DNA of 64,000 bases from Chelydra serpentina. Its lineage: Eukaryota > Chordata > Testudines > Chelydridae. Positions 10,744 through 21,398 of this stretch are shown in pieces. The stretch covers positions 36,926,001 through 36,990,000 of the forward strand of contig JBAIAC010000008.1 of the NCBI GenBank assembly GCA_037349315.1, in the 5' to 3' direction. The position numbers and the translations under genes are program-made. Below the pieces are notes generated by a model. That model did not search any database and had not been told where the DNA came from. It worked only from the letters and a program-made list of their open reading frames with translations. The stretch's first letter is position 1. Every line of letters starts with the position of its first letter.

Positions 10744-12718
10744 ATGAAGTCCCAGAACCGAAGACGAGCTCCAGCATGGACCGAGCGCGAGGTACTCGAT
10801 CTGATCACTGTATGGGGAGACGAAACCGTGCTAGCAGAGCTAGGGTCCAAAAGAAGAAACGCCAATACATATGCCAAAGTCTCCAAGGGCATGCAGGACA
10901 GAGGCTACAACAGGGACGCGCAACAGTGCCATGTGAAAATTAAGGAGCTCAGGCAAGCCTACCAAAAAACCAGAGATGCAAACAGCCGCTCTGGATCACA
11001 GCCCCAGACATGCCGCTTCTATGATGAGCTGCATGCCATTCTAGGAGGTGCAGCCACCACTGACCCACCCATGTGGTTTGATTCCGTATGTGGATCATCA
11101 GAACCCACAGAGGAGCATGATGATGATAATGATGCTGTAAATGGCACACAGACACAGCAAGGAAGCGGAGAAGCCCTTTTCCCCGACAGCCAGGAACTCT
11201 TTGTCACCCTGGAGCCAGTAATCTACGAACCTTCCCAAGGCGTGCTCGATGCAGGAGAAGGGACCTCTGGTGAGTGTACCTCTGTTAAATTAATACATGT
11301 TTTATAAGCAATCGTGTTTAATGATTAATTCGTAGCCAGTACAGCTACTGCTACTGGAAAACTCTGTTAACATGTTCGGGGATGGAGCAGAAATCCTCCG
11401 GGGACATCTCCAGAAAGATCTCCTGGATGTACTCCCAAAGCCTGTGCAAAAGGTTTCTGGGGAGGGCAGCCTTATCCTGTGCTCCGTGGTAACACACTCT
11501 ACCACGCCAGGCCAGTAGCATGTAGTCTGGAATCAGTGCTTTGCAAAGCATGGCGGCGTACGGTCCCAGTTTTTGCTGGCATTCAAGCAACATCCGTTCT
11601 TTATCTGTCTGTGTTATCCTCAGAAGAGTGATATCATTCATGGTCACCTGGTTGAAATAGGGGAATTTTATTAAGGGGGTATTCAGAGGGGCTCCGTCCC
11701 TGCTGGGCTGTTTGCCTGTGGCTGAACGACAATCTTCCCCGCTGTGACCCACATGGTGGGGGGAGGGGGAACAGTGAACATCTTGGATGTGTGTCTGTGT
11801 TGGGGGGGGGGGAGGGGTGTAGATTAGGTTCGCGCTGCATGTTATCCCGAAAACCGCCTCCCCTCCCTTTTCAATTGCCAACCTGTTTGTTTTAAATTGC
11901 CAGCCCAAAGGATGTTTGTTATGGGAAATGAGGGGGTTGCTGTTTTAAAACAATCCCACATGTTATGAAGGTTAAAGAAGCCTATAGACTGTGTCTTACC
12001 ATGGCTGTCTGCAAGCCGAATTCTGTTGCCCGCCGGACCTGCTTGTGTGATCTCTCTCAGCAAACCGGCAGACCCTCAATATAACAGGCAAAGTGCAACC
12101 TTGGACCAAATGCACATGTGATATGTAATGTTTGGAGCATTGTTCTCTAATATGTGTCTTTTAAAGTACTCTTCTCCCGTTTGTTTCCTCCCGCAGCTGC
12201 AAATGTTTCAACGCCACCCCTTTCATCACCGTCCCAGAGGCTAGCGAAGATTAGAAGTAAAAAAAAAAAGGAATCGAGACGATATGTTCTCAGAACTCAT
12301 GGAATCCTCCCACACTGAGGCTGCCCAGCAGAATGCGTGGAGGCAGACACTGTCGGAGTCCAGGAAGGCAGAATTTGATCGCGCGGACAAGTGGCGTGCT
12401 GAAGACAATGACTGGCGGGATGAAGAGAGTAGGTGGCGTCAGCGTGCAGAGAGAAGGCAGGATGCAATTCTGAGGCTGCTGGAGGATCAAACGGAAATCC
12501 TCCGGCTTATGGCTGAGGACAGGCGTAGGGTTCAGGAAAGGCCGCCTGAGCCCAGACCGCCACTACAGCCCCTGTGTAACCAACAGCCCTCCTTCCCGAG
12601 TCCCATAACCTCATCCCCGAGACGCCCAAGAACGCGTTTGGGTGGTCTCCGTGCACCCAGCCACTCAAGCCAAGAGAACAGTCCAAGCAAGAAAGGGCTG
12701 GCATTCAATAAGTTTTAA
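10744..12718 (+). pseudogene. Harbinger SANT/Myb-like DNA-binding protein, two exons, frameshifted
   Basis: Exon 1 (to 11269) encodes a trihelix/SANT-like domain (RAPAWTEREVLDLITVWGDE, then CHVKIKELRQAYQK) and an acidic stretch EEHDDDNDAVN. It ends with a donor matching G|GTGAGTG. A 927-nt intron ends with a pyrimidine tract and CAG at 12196. Exon 2 has the charged, probably coiled-coil part (RWRQRAERRQDAILRLLEDQ) and stops at 12718. In Harbinger elements this protein helps bring the transposase to the transposon ends in the nucleus. A run of 11 A at 12259-12269 shifts the frame; ten would keep it. The second copy has an ATG nine codons before the start chosen here, where this copy has GCG, so the start may have been lost. 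Confidence 0.8.
11351..11641 (-). CDS. Third Harbinger frame, 96 codons, antisense in the SANT/Myb intron
   Basis: An open frame from an ATG in good context (GTGACCATGA) to TAG at 11351. It is predicted mostly helical, with a KERMLLE start segment, a LLAWR patch and a RNLLHRLWEYIQEIF segment. The same frame occurs in the second element at 20442-20732 with exactly the same length and no indel, at about 70 percent identical residues. It lies on the transposase strand, downstream of the transposase and opposite the SANT/Myb intron. Conserved residues extend slightly before the ATG (KFPYF), so it may be the last exon of a longer gene. I recognise no family. My hand count gives about 12 silent against 26 replacement codons between copies, so selection on the protein is not proven. 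Confidence 0.5.
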   Translation of the reverse strand: MNDITLLRITQTDKERMLLECQQKLGPYAAMLCKALIPDYMLLAWRGRVCYHGAQDKAALPRNLLHRLWEYIQEIFLEMSPEDFCSIPEHVNRVFQ

Positions 12719-12756
12719 AGTGCTGTGTGTCCTTGTCCTTCCCTCATCCCCTCCAC

Positions 12757-12890
12757 CACCACCCATCCTGGTGCTTCCCTTCCTCCACCACCCATCCTGG
12801 TGCTTCCCTTCCTCCACCACCCATCCTGGTGCTTCCCTTCCTCCACCACCCATCCTGGTGCTTCCCTTCCTCCACCACCTATCCCGGGAG
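12757..12890. repeat. Minisatellite, 28-bp unit, about 4.5 copies
   Basis: The unit CCACCCATCCTGGTGCTTCC plus a CTTCCTCCA tail repeats head to tail just after the SANT/Myb stop codon. The last unit has diverged (CACCTATCCCGG). It creates spurious proline-rich frames on both strands. A polyadenylation signal AATAAA follows at about 12936. Confidence 0.85.
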
Positions 12891-13083
12891 ACTGTGGCAG
12901 TTAGCCCCATAGTTCCCCCTCTGTGTTTTATGAATTAATAAAGAATGCATGATTTTTAAGCAACAATGACTTTATTTCCTCTGCAAGCGGTGACCGAGGG
13001 GGGGAGGGCAGGGCGGTTTGGGTAAAGGGAAGTAGAGTGAATGAAGGGGCGGGGCTTTTCATTACTGGAGAAAAACAGAACTT

Positions 13084-14380
13084 TCACACAGCATTCTGGC
13101 CATTCATGAAACTGGTTTTCAAAGCTTCCCTGATGCGCAACGCACCCTGCTGTACTCTTGTAATAGCCCTGGTGTCTGGCTGCGCATAATCAGTGGCCAG
13201 GTGATTTGCCTCAACCTCCCTCCCCGCCATAAACGTCTCCCCCTTACTCTCACAGATATTGTGGAGCGCACAGCAAGCAGTAATAATAATGGGAATATTG
13301 TTTTCGCTGAGATCTAACCTAGTCAATAAACTTCTCCAGCGAGCTTTTAAACGGCCAAATGCACATTCCACCACCATTCTGCACTTGCTCAGCCTATAGT
13401 TGAAAAGGTCCTGACTACTGTCCAGGCTACCTGTGTATGGCTTCATGAGCCATGGCATTAAGGGGTAGGCTGGGTCCCCAAGGATAACTATGGGCATCTC
13501 AACATCCCCAATGGTTATTTTCTGGTCTGGGAAGAAAGTCCCTTGCTGCAGCAGCTGAAACAGACCAGAGTTCCTGAAGATGCGAGCGTCATGTACCTTT
13601 CCCGGCCATCCCACGTTGATGTTGGTGAAACGTCCCTTATGATCCACCAGTGCTTGCAGCACTATTGAAAAGTAACCCTTTCGGTTTATGTACTCGCTGG
13701 CTTGGTGGTCCGGTGCTAAGATAGGGATATGGGTTCCGTCTATCGCCCCTCCACAGTTCGGGAACCCCATTGCTGCAAAGCCATCCAGTATGCGCTGCAC
13801 ATTTCCCAGACTCACAACTCTTGGTACAAGCAGCTTGGTGATCGCCCTGGCTACTTGCATGACAACAGCCCCCACTGTAGATTTTTCCCACTCCGAATTG
13901 ATTCGCGACTGACCAGTAGCTGTCTGGCGTTGCAAGCTTCCACAGGGCTATCGCCAGTCGCTTCTCTACTGTGAGGGCTGCTCTCATCTTGGTGTTCTGG
14001 CGCTTCAGGGCAGGGGAAAGCAACTCACAAAGTTCCATGAAAGTGCCCTTATGCATGCGAAAGTTTCGCAGCCACTGGGATTCATCCCAGACCTGCAGCA
14101 CTATGTGGTCCCACCAGTCTGTGCTTGTTTCCCGGGCCCAGAATCGGCGTTCCACTGTATCAACGAGCCCCATTACCACCATGATGTCCACCTTGCGGGG
14201 GGGCCTTTTTTGAGAGAGGTCTGTGTCCATGTCCTCATCACTGTCCTCAGGCTGATGCTGTCCCCTCCTCGCCTCCTGTTGCTCTAGCAGCTCCCGGTTC
14301 TCGTTCTCCATATACTCCTGGACAATGCGCGTGGTGTTCATAATGGCGATAACAGTTGCGGTGATCTGATCGTGCTCCAT
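13084..14380 (-). pseudogene. Harbinger DDE transposase (HARBI1-like), single frameshift
   Basis: Read on the minus strand from ATG at 14380. The N-terminal part has a charged segment with EDSDEDMDTDL, then WWDHIVLQVWDESQWLRNF and a helix-turn-helix-like SVANQFGVGK. The nuclease core follows with the three catalytic acids in AIDGTHI, LGDPAYPL and VVECAFGRLK, and the RWRSLL and CCALHNIC blocks usual for this family. Total length is about 432 codons, normal for HARBI1-type nucleases. At 13882-13886 a run of five T (A on the coding strand) adds one base compared with the second copy and breaks the frame after GVGK. The enzyme would cut the transposon ends together with the SANT/Myb partner. Confidence 0.88.
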
Positions 14381-14638
14381 GCTTTCCCTGGTATGCTGTT
14401 TGCAGGACAGCAGAGTGGGAGCAGAAGCGGCGGGTGGATAACAATGGTGTCAGCAATATGGCGCCCGCATGAAAAAAGGCGCGAAAGGATTTTTGGCTCC
14501 CCCCTCAGTTGCTTTCACGGAGGGAGGGGGGAGCAAGGGTTAGGCTCATTTCCTTCTAGCTGCAGATAGTACAATATGCGGTGAGCAAGGGTTAGGCGCC
14601 TTCCCTTCTAGCTGCAGATGGTACAATAAGCTCTCCTG

Positions 14639-14714
14639 ACCCCCTCAAGGATTGAACTTGCAACCCCGGGTTTAGCGGGCCAACGCTCATACCGCTGAGC
14701 TATCCTTCTGCCCC
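14639..14714 (-). repeat. tRNA-like sequence, copy 1
   Basis: On the minus strand there is an A-box-like TAGCTCAGCGG, a 4-bp D stem (GCTC/GAGC), a loop CCGCTAA with GCT at the anticodon position, and a B-box-like AGTTCAATCC. The anticodon and T stems pair poorly, so this is a tRNA-derived (SINE-like) sequence and not a working tRNA gene. Confidence 0.6.
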
Positions 14715-15004
14715 TGTTCCAGGCAGTGCTGAATCTCCCTTAAACAAAACGTAAAAAAGAGAATGACCAGAGTCACTCCGGTCACTCCCATTTATGTCCA
14801 AGCACCCCCGGCCAGCCACACCATAGGCCGCCGGCCAGGAGCACACGAATTTCAAGCATATTGTACGATCTGCAGCTAGAAGGCAAGGAGCTGCTGCTGT
14901 ATGGTCCCGCGACCACAACCATTTATGGCATATTGCACCATCTGCAGCTAGAAGGCAAGGAGCTTATGCTGTGCAGTCCCGCGACTACCAGCCTCAGGCG
15001 GAAT

Positions 15005-15081
15005 GGCCCCCTCAAGGATTGAACTCGCAACCCCGGGTTTAGCGGGCCAATGCTCAGAACGCTGAGCTATCCCTCTGCCCG
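15005..15081 (-). repeat. tRNA-like sequence, copy 2
   Basis: It differs from copy 1 by a few bases (TAGCTCAGCGTTCTGAGC, then the same GCTAAACCCGGGG core and GAGTTCAATCC). Same orientation, about 370 bp apart. The D stem is kept and the A box is slightly worse. Confidence 0.6.
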
Positions 15082-15536
15082 TATTATAGCGTGACTGAAT
15101 CCCCACTAGACCTAATGTGCAGGCGTACGCTGGAGATGTACGGTAATTGTGAGCTGAGCAGGCTTCCGTAGCAAACAGGGAAACCCCGGAGACAAGGCGC
15201 GAAAAAGATTGCTTTCAAGGAGGGAGGGAGGGACGTTTGATGGCTTGACGACATGTACCCAGAACCACCAGCGACAATGTTTTCTGCCCCATCAGGCTTT
15301 GGGATCGCAACCCAGAATTCCAATGGGCGGCGGAGACTGCGGGAACTGTGGGATAGCTACCTGCAATGCAATGCTCCGAAGGTCGATGCTAGTCTCGCTA
15401 CTGTGGACACAGTCAATCGACCTCATGGTCTTAATGCTCTTTAGTGGGGACACACACAATTGATTCCATAAATTCGGGTTTTAATATATCGACTTCTATA
15501 ATTTCGACCTAATTCTGTAGTGTAGACGTACCCTTA

Positions 15537-15700
15537 GCTTTCCCCAGTCCTTCCTTCCTTCCTTCCCCACTATTTCAAGATTTGTTAAAAATCAGCATCA
15601 TTCCTCTCCTAAAACTTTTCTGCTCCCTGAATGAGCTCAAGAAAAGACCATTCTAAATCTATAAGGAACCCCAAACAATCCTTATGAATTGTTCTCACAG
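15537..15700 (-). mobile_element. CR1 LINE relic A, continuation after Harbinger 1
   Basis: Text such as TTTCAAGATTTGTTAAAAATC matches the antisense CR1 at 26.28 kb (CTACAAGATTTATTGAAAAATC). The match fades after about 15.7 kb. A CTTC microsatellite (15551-15566) lies inside. Confidence 0.5.
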
Positions 15701-16890
15701 GTTTTATCAGATGCTGAGTAACCTTTTGACAGGTAGTTGCATACCACTCAATCATACACACTACAGAAATGTGGTCCAGGTAAAACTTTCCTAAGGACAT
15801 GGAACTAAACTCAATGGACTGTAATTTGAAGAAGTGGTTTGGGCTACCTGAACTACCTGAAGTGGGCTACCTGAACTACCATATCATGAACTACCTGAAG
15901 TGATCTTGGCAAGACTGCCCACAATCACATCAGGTTCAAACTAGTGCTCGGGAACCGGCAGATATAGGGGGGAAAAACGGTAACATAAGGGAGGCAGCAT
16001 GGTTGAATTCTTAGATACGGGACCAAAGCCAGGATACCTGGGCTCAAATTCCAACTCTTTCACTGGCTCAGTGTGTGACCTTGTGCAAATCCCTTAACCT
16101 TTCTGTTTCCCTAGCTGAACAATAAAGGATAATGCTTTTCTCTTTTGAAAGATGCTGAATTCCTCAGAGGACCCTAGAAAAGAGAGAGGGTATTGGTTAA
16201 AAGATCAGTATACATACAGGCATGAGTACAATTCTTGAGATTCAGAATCATAGCAGAGATGGTGAGCTTTGTGGTTGCAAAGATTTCTTTCAGAATTAGT
16301 TCATAGGTTATAGTCCAAATGTTTATATTCAGGGTGGTCCAGTTCGGGCTGGCCTTGTGGCTTAAGCTTCCCCTGCATGAAGCATCAAGCAGATCTGAGA
16401 GAAAAAAAGATTGGGACCCAAGGCATCTTTATACAGTTTTCTAGAAGCAACTTGACCATACACTGCTGGGTGAACAATAGGCTTTTGATGTAACCTTCTG
16501 TTTCCCAAACCTCACCGGTAATAATTAACTACATGGATTGATATAAGATACTTTATCCATTAAGCAGTCTATCACAAACTTTAAAGAGACATAGAAACAA
16601 TGACATTATTTCACCCAATATTAATCTAAATGTTAATATTCTCTTTTGATCTCTAAATGAATAGCTATAGTGACGACTGGAACTGTCTGTTTACATGGCT
16701 AATTGTTAAACAAGATAAGTAAACACAGTTAGTATCACCTTTAATTTCTAACACTATAGGTTTGCATTTCAAAGTTCTAGCCTATCTAACATGGAATGGC
16801 CCTAATTACCATTTACATACCTTTCTAGATTGTCTCTAAAGGTTGACTCTGGGTCAATTAGCCTGCAAGCTGCTTAATCCTTTTTGGCTA
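15700..16890. other. No gene; short ACCTGAA tandem motif
   Basis: Bases 15841-15905 contain repeated GGGCTACCTGAACTACC motifs. Apart from the MIR annotated separately I see nothing to support in this stretch. Confidence 0.4.
15985..16150 (+). mobile_element. MIR SINE relic
   Basis: The order of phrases GCCAGGATACCTGGGCTC, GTGTGACCTTGTGCAAATCC, TTAACCTTTCTG and AACAATAAAGGATAAT is that of the MIR core SINE (tRNA-related, shared by amniotes). Confidence 0.8.
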
Positions 16891-17743
16891 TGTGTCACAC
16901 GGGGAAAAAATGAAGTAAAGTTAATTACATTGGTAGGAAATGGGGTGGCAGCAGTAGACCATAAGGTGCATAAATTAACAATTAAGCATATATTAAAGAA
17001 ATAAGATTATGGTTTGTAGTTAAAATTTTTGGTAAGTGTGTGTATAATGTATAATGTTGGCACACAGCTAAGGACAGTGAGATGGCAGTTTTAAGCAGTC
17101 TAACCTAGGGCCAGTGTGTTGGTAGGCAGAGTGTGGACTGAGGTTAGGAAAAGGTCATGCCAAAAACTGCCGAGAGGGGTCAGTCAAGCATGCTCAGTCC
17201 AAAACTAGGTGAGGCTCAACATCCCATAATAGTAAACAGCCCATAATACTAAAACTTGTTGTGCAACAGCTTTGATTGGCAGATTTAGCAGTTGTGATTG
17301 GTCCATACTTATAGACCAATCAGTGAAGGACTGAAGGTGATTGGAGGATAGGCATGCTAATGCTAACAATGGGTATGTCTACACTATGACAGTAGTCTGA
17401 TTTTACCAAAACCGATTTTAGGGAACTGATATAAAGTCGAACGTGTGTCCACACTAAGCACATTAATTCGGCGGTGTGAGTCCACAGTACAGGGGCAAGT
17501 GTCGACATGCCAAGCAGTGCACTGGGGGTAGGTATCCCACAGTTCCTGCAGTCACCGCTGCCCATTTGAATTCTGGGTTGAGCTCCCGATGCCTGATGGG
17601 GCAAGAAATTTGTTGTGGGTGGTTATGGGTAAATGTCGTCATTCAACCCTCCCTCCTCCCCTCCCTCCATGAAAGCAATGGCAGACAATCATTTTGCTCC
17701 CTTTTCCCTGGATTGCACAAGCAGACGCCATAGCGCGGCGAGC

Positions 17744-19028
17744 ATGGAGCCCGGTGAGATCATCGCAGCAGTGATGGCCGTTGTCAACACCTCGCACATT
17801 ATCGTGCACTTTGTGCATAACTTGAACTTTGAGAAAGCAGAAGAGGAAGCTACGGCAGCGTGGTGATGACAGTGATGAGGACATGGACACAGATCTCTTT
17901 CAAAGAACGGGACCCCGCAAATTGGACATCCTGGTGGCAATGGGGCAGGCTCATGCCGTGGAATGCCAATTCTGGGCCCGGGAAACGAGCACAGACTGGT
18001 GGGACCACATAGTGTTGCAGGTCTGGGATGAATCCCAGTGGCTGCGAAACTTTCGCATGCGTGAGGGCACTTTCCTGGAACTTTGTGACTTGCTATCCCC
18101 TGCCCTGAAGCACTAGAACACCAGGATGAGAGCAGCCCTCACAGTTGAGAAGCGAGTGGCACTAGCCCTCTGGAAGCTTGCAATGCCTGACAGCTACCGG
18201 TCAGTTGCGAATCAATTCGGAGTGGGCAAATCTACTGTGGGGGTTGCTGTGATGCAAGTAGTCAACGCAATCGTTGAGCTGCTGCTGTCAAAGGTAGTGA
18301 CCCTGGGAAATGTGCAGGTGATAGTAGATGGCTTCGCTGTGATGGGATTCCCTAACTGTGGTGGGGCTATAGACGGAACGCATATCCCTATCCTGGGACC
18401 GGAGCAGCAGGGCAGCCGGTACATTAACTGCAAGGGCTACTTTTCAATGGTGCTGCAAGCACTGGTGGATCACAAGGGACGATTCACCAACATCAACGTC
18501 GGATGGCCGGGAAAGGTTCATGACGCTCGCGTCTTCAGGAACTCTGGTCTGTTTAGATGGCTGCAGGAAGGTATTTACTTCCCAGACCAGAAAATAACTG
18601 TTGGGGATGTTGAAATGCCTATAGTGATCCTTGGGGACCCAGCCTACCCACTAATGCCGTGGTTCATGAAGCCGTACACAGGCGCCCTGGACAGTAGTAA
18701 GGAGCAGTTCAACTACCGTCTGAGCAAGTGCAGAATGGTGGTGGAGTGTGCATTTGGATGTTTGAAAGGGCGCTGGTGCAGCTTACTGACTCGTTCAGAC
18801 CTCAGCGAAATCAATATACGCATTGTTATTGCTGCTTGCTGTGTGCTCCCCAATCTCTGTGAGAGTAAGGGGGAGACGTTTATGGCGGGGTGGGAGGTTG
18901 AGGCAAATCGCCTGGCCGCAGCTTATGCGCAGCCAGACACCAGGGCAATTAGAAGAGCAAATCAGGATGTGCTGCGCATCAGGGAAGCTTTGAAAACTAG
19001 CTTCATGACTGGCCAGGGTACCGAGTGA
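17744..19028 (+). pseudogene. Harbinger DDE transposase, copy 2, frameshift and nonsense codon
   Basis: ATG at 17744 begins an N-terminal part (MEPGEIIAAVMAVVNTSH), which changes frame near 17850-17865 before the acidic DDSDEDMDTDL segment. The main frame then reads WWDHIVLQVWDESQWLRNF, stops at TAG 18114-18116 where element 1 has CAG, and is open from there to 19028. The nuclease core is complete: AIDGTHI, GDPAYPL and VVECAFGCLK give the three catalytic acids. The C-terminal end matches element 1 (LRIREALKTSFM). It cannot make a full-length protein as read, although the nuclease half alone has no break. Confidence 0.87.
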
Positions 19029-19184
19029 CTCTTATGTTTGTTTCTCCTTGATGAGAACCTGCCCCTTTTGTTTACTCTGTTTATATTGCCTATCCTCTCT
19101 AACACCCGCCCTCCCCCCCTTCGAGCACACCTTGCTTTGAAAGGAAATAAAGGCACTATTGTTTAACAACCAAGTATTCTTTAT

Positions 19185-21398
19185 TCAACATTTATTAACA
19201 AAGGGAGAGAACTGGGAAGGTGGACAGGGTGGAGTGCGGGCGGAGGGGAGGAGGGAAGGAAAAGGCCGCTTCAAAATTTGGGGAATGCCAGCCTTCTGCT
19301 GCTTGGACAATCCGTTGGGGGGGAGTGGTTGGTTGCATGGAGCCTCCCCCCCCCCACCCCGCATTTTTGGGACTCTGGGTGAGGAGGCTATGGGACTTGG
19401 GGAGGGGTGAGGGCGGTTACAGATGGGCTGCAGCAGCAGTCTGTCATCCTGCTTCCATTCCTGCAGAACCTCCACCAGACGCCGGAGCGTGTCGGTTTCC
19501 TCCCGCAGTAGCCCCAGCATTGCCTCAGTCGCCCTTTGATCTTCCTGCCGCCACCTCTCATCTCGAGCGTCCCTCCTGTCCTCACGGTCACTGCCCGCTT
19601 TCTTGTATTGGGAAATTGTGTCCCTCCACACATTCTGCTTAGCTATTTCAGTGCGGGAGCACTGCATGAGCTCAGAAAACATCTCGTTGCGCGTGCATTT
19701 TTTTCGCCGCCTTATCTGAGATAGCCTTTGGGAAGGAGATGCTGGGGGAAGCCTCGAAACAGTTGCAGCTGTGGGATGAAAAAAAGGGAGAGAATTTTTA
19801 AAAAAGATACATTTTACAGAACAATGCGTACACTCTTTCGCGGTGAACAACACCATTCACAGTACCTAGCACATGTGCTTTCAGTCCAAGGTCACATTTT
19901 GCATTTTTATATTGAGTGCCTGGAGCTTTGGTGTACAGATCTCACAAGCAGGGCTGGGCAACGGAATTCGGCTAGCAGGCAGCCATGGTAAGTCATAGAC
20001 TTTCGGCTTCTGAAACTTTAATTAACAGCAGCACCCTCCTTTCCCGTTCCAAGCAAAGCCCCTTGAGTTGGCCAGTTAGTGCTGCGCTTTGCGGGTTAAC
20101 GTGCAGCAGCAGAAACCAAAGTAACCCCAGCCATCGCATTCTCTGGGATGATCGCTTTAGCCTTCCCGCCACTGTGTGGCTGGTATCAAGGAATATCCCT
20201 GGTAGCCCATCGCAAACCGCTCAGCATCAAGGCCCTCTCCCCGCCCCCACCGCGTGGCTGGTATCAGGGAAGATCGCTGCTAGCCGAATGCCAACCACTC
20301 AGCATGAAGGGTCCCCTGCCCCCACCTCATGCCTGGAAATTGTGGGGAGGATTTCTTTTCAGGGACAGGCAAACAGCCCAGTATAAACGGACACCTCTCA
20401 ATGTCCCCGTAATTAAATTCCCGTATTTCAAACAGGTAACCATGAATGATATCACTCTGATGAGGATAACACAGACAGAGAAAGAACGGATGTTTCTTGA
20501 ATTCCAGCAAACCCTGGGGCCATATGCTGCCAGGCTTTGTCATGCAATGATACCAGAGTACTTGCTACTGGCCTGGCGTGATAAAGTGTCCTACCATGGA
20601 GGGTGCAATAAGGCTGCTCTCCCCAGAAACCTTCTGCAAAGGCTTTTCGAGTATCTCCAGGAGAGCTTCATGGAGATGTCCCTGGAGGATTTCCGCTCCA
20701 TCCCCAGACATGGTAACAGACTTTTCCAGTAGCTGTACTGGTCACGAATGCATCCCAAGTCCTCAGGGCAAATTAATCATTAAAATCACTTGCTTTTAAA
20801 CCATGTCTTTTCAATTCAAAACATACACTCACCTGATGTGCCTTCTCCGGCTTCACAGTCACCCTACCAACCCTCCCAAGGTGGTATCCCTATCTCTGTC
20901 AGGGTGATGAAGAGATCCTGGCTGTCGGGGAAATCGGTGTGCATTGCGCTCTCGACTACCTCGTCTTCATCATCTTCCCCGTCCGCAAAAACATCAGACG
21001 AAGCGACTGATAAGAATACCCCATCGTCGGAGTCCACGGACAGGGGTGGGGTAGTGGTGGCAGCCCCCCCTAGGATGGCATGCAGCGCAGCATAGAAGCG
21101 GCATGTTTGGGGCTGTGACCCGGAGCGTCCGTTTGACTCTTTGGTCTTCTGGTACGCTTGTCTTAGCTCCTTAATTTTCACGCGGCACTGTGTTGCCTCC
21201 CTGCTGTATCCTCTGTCCATCATGGCCTTGGAGATTTTTTTCGTAGATTTTTGTATTCCGTTTTTTCGAACGTAGTTCTGATAGCACGGATTCATCTCCC
21301 CATTCAGTTATCAGATCTAACACCTCCCGTTCTGTCCATGCTGGAGCCCTCTTTCTATTCTGGGATTGCATGGTCACCTCTTCTGAAGAGCTCTGCAT
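19185..21398 (-). pseudogene. Harbinger SANT/Myb-like protein, copy 2, two exons, broken
   Basis: Exon 1 begins with ATG at 21398 and encodes APAWTEREVLDLITEWGDE, then CRVKIKELRQAYQK and an acidic EDDEDEVVES stretch. A seven-T run at 21235-21241 (A on the coding strand) adds one base and shifts the frame, and a TAG at 20864-20866 stops it before the donor (GTGAGTG, exon end 20833). The 1064-nt intron ends at a pyrimidine tract with CAG. Exon 2 (19768 to 19185) carries the charged coiled-coil-like part (RWRQEDQRATEAMLGLL) and a long proline-rich tail. Its role is as in element 1: nuclear DNA-binding partner of the transposase. Confidence 0.78.
20442..20732 (+). CDS. Third Harbinger frame, copy 2, 96 codons
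   Basis: ATG in context GTAACCATGA to TAG at 20730-20732, with the same length as the copy at 11351-11641 and no gap in the alignment. Shared blocks include MNDITL, RITQT, KERM, LGPYAA, LLAWR, KAALPRNLL and EMS-EDF-SIP. It lies inside the SANT/Myb intron on the opposite strand. Upstream, KFPYF-QVT is shared before the ATG, and TTTCTTTTCAG at about 20361 could be a splice acceptor for a longer transcript starting in or after the transposase gene. Function unknown. Confidence 0.5.
   Translation: MNDITLMRITQTEKERMFLEFQQTLGPYAARLCHAMIPEYLLLAWRDKVSYHGGCNKAALPRNLLQRLFEYLQESFMEMSLEDFRSIPRHGNRLFQ

Larger units (their letters stand above)
14480..15245 (-). repeat. Duplicated transposase leader with mixed direct and inverted repeats
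   Basis: The leader text CCCTCCCTCC(T/G)TGAAAGCAA followed by TTTCGCGCCTT occurs twice on the minus strand, near 15240-15195 and 14530-14480. The space between contains four copies of CTTCTAGCTGCAGAT with a GTACAATA-like tail, two in each orientation, plus two tRNA-like sequences. The second Harbinger has only a short leader here (about 100 bp), so this block is an expansion in element 1. Confidence 0.65.
10361..15533 (+). mobile_element. PIF-Harbinger DNA transposon 1, 5.2 kb, complete with both ends
   Basis: The left end GCCCTGGTCTACACTAC and the complement of the right end, GGGTACGTCTACACTAC, form terminal inverted repeats that continue into a shared TTAGGTCGAA. The target duplication is TTA at 10358-10360 and 15534-15536, as expected for this superfamily. 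Content: a SANT/Myb-like gene on the plus strand (two exons), a DDE transposase on the minus strand, a third conserved minus-strand frame inside the SANT/Myb gene's intron, a minisatellite, and a duplicated leader with tRNA-like sequences. The main genes each carry a one-base break. Confidence 0.93.

Noticed and set aside
12642..12938. Proline-rich frames on both strands near the end of the SANT/Myb gene
   Set aside because: They are translations of the 28-bp minisatellite.
14639..15081. Two possible tRNA genes
   Set aside because: A and B boxes are recognisable, but the anticodon and T stems do not pair well and the sequences sit in a transposon leader; treated as tRNA-derived repeats.
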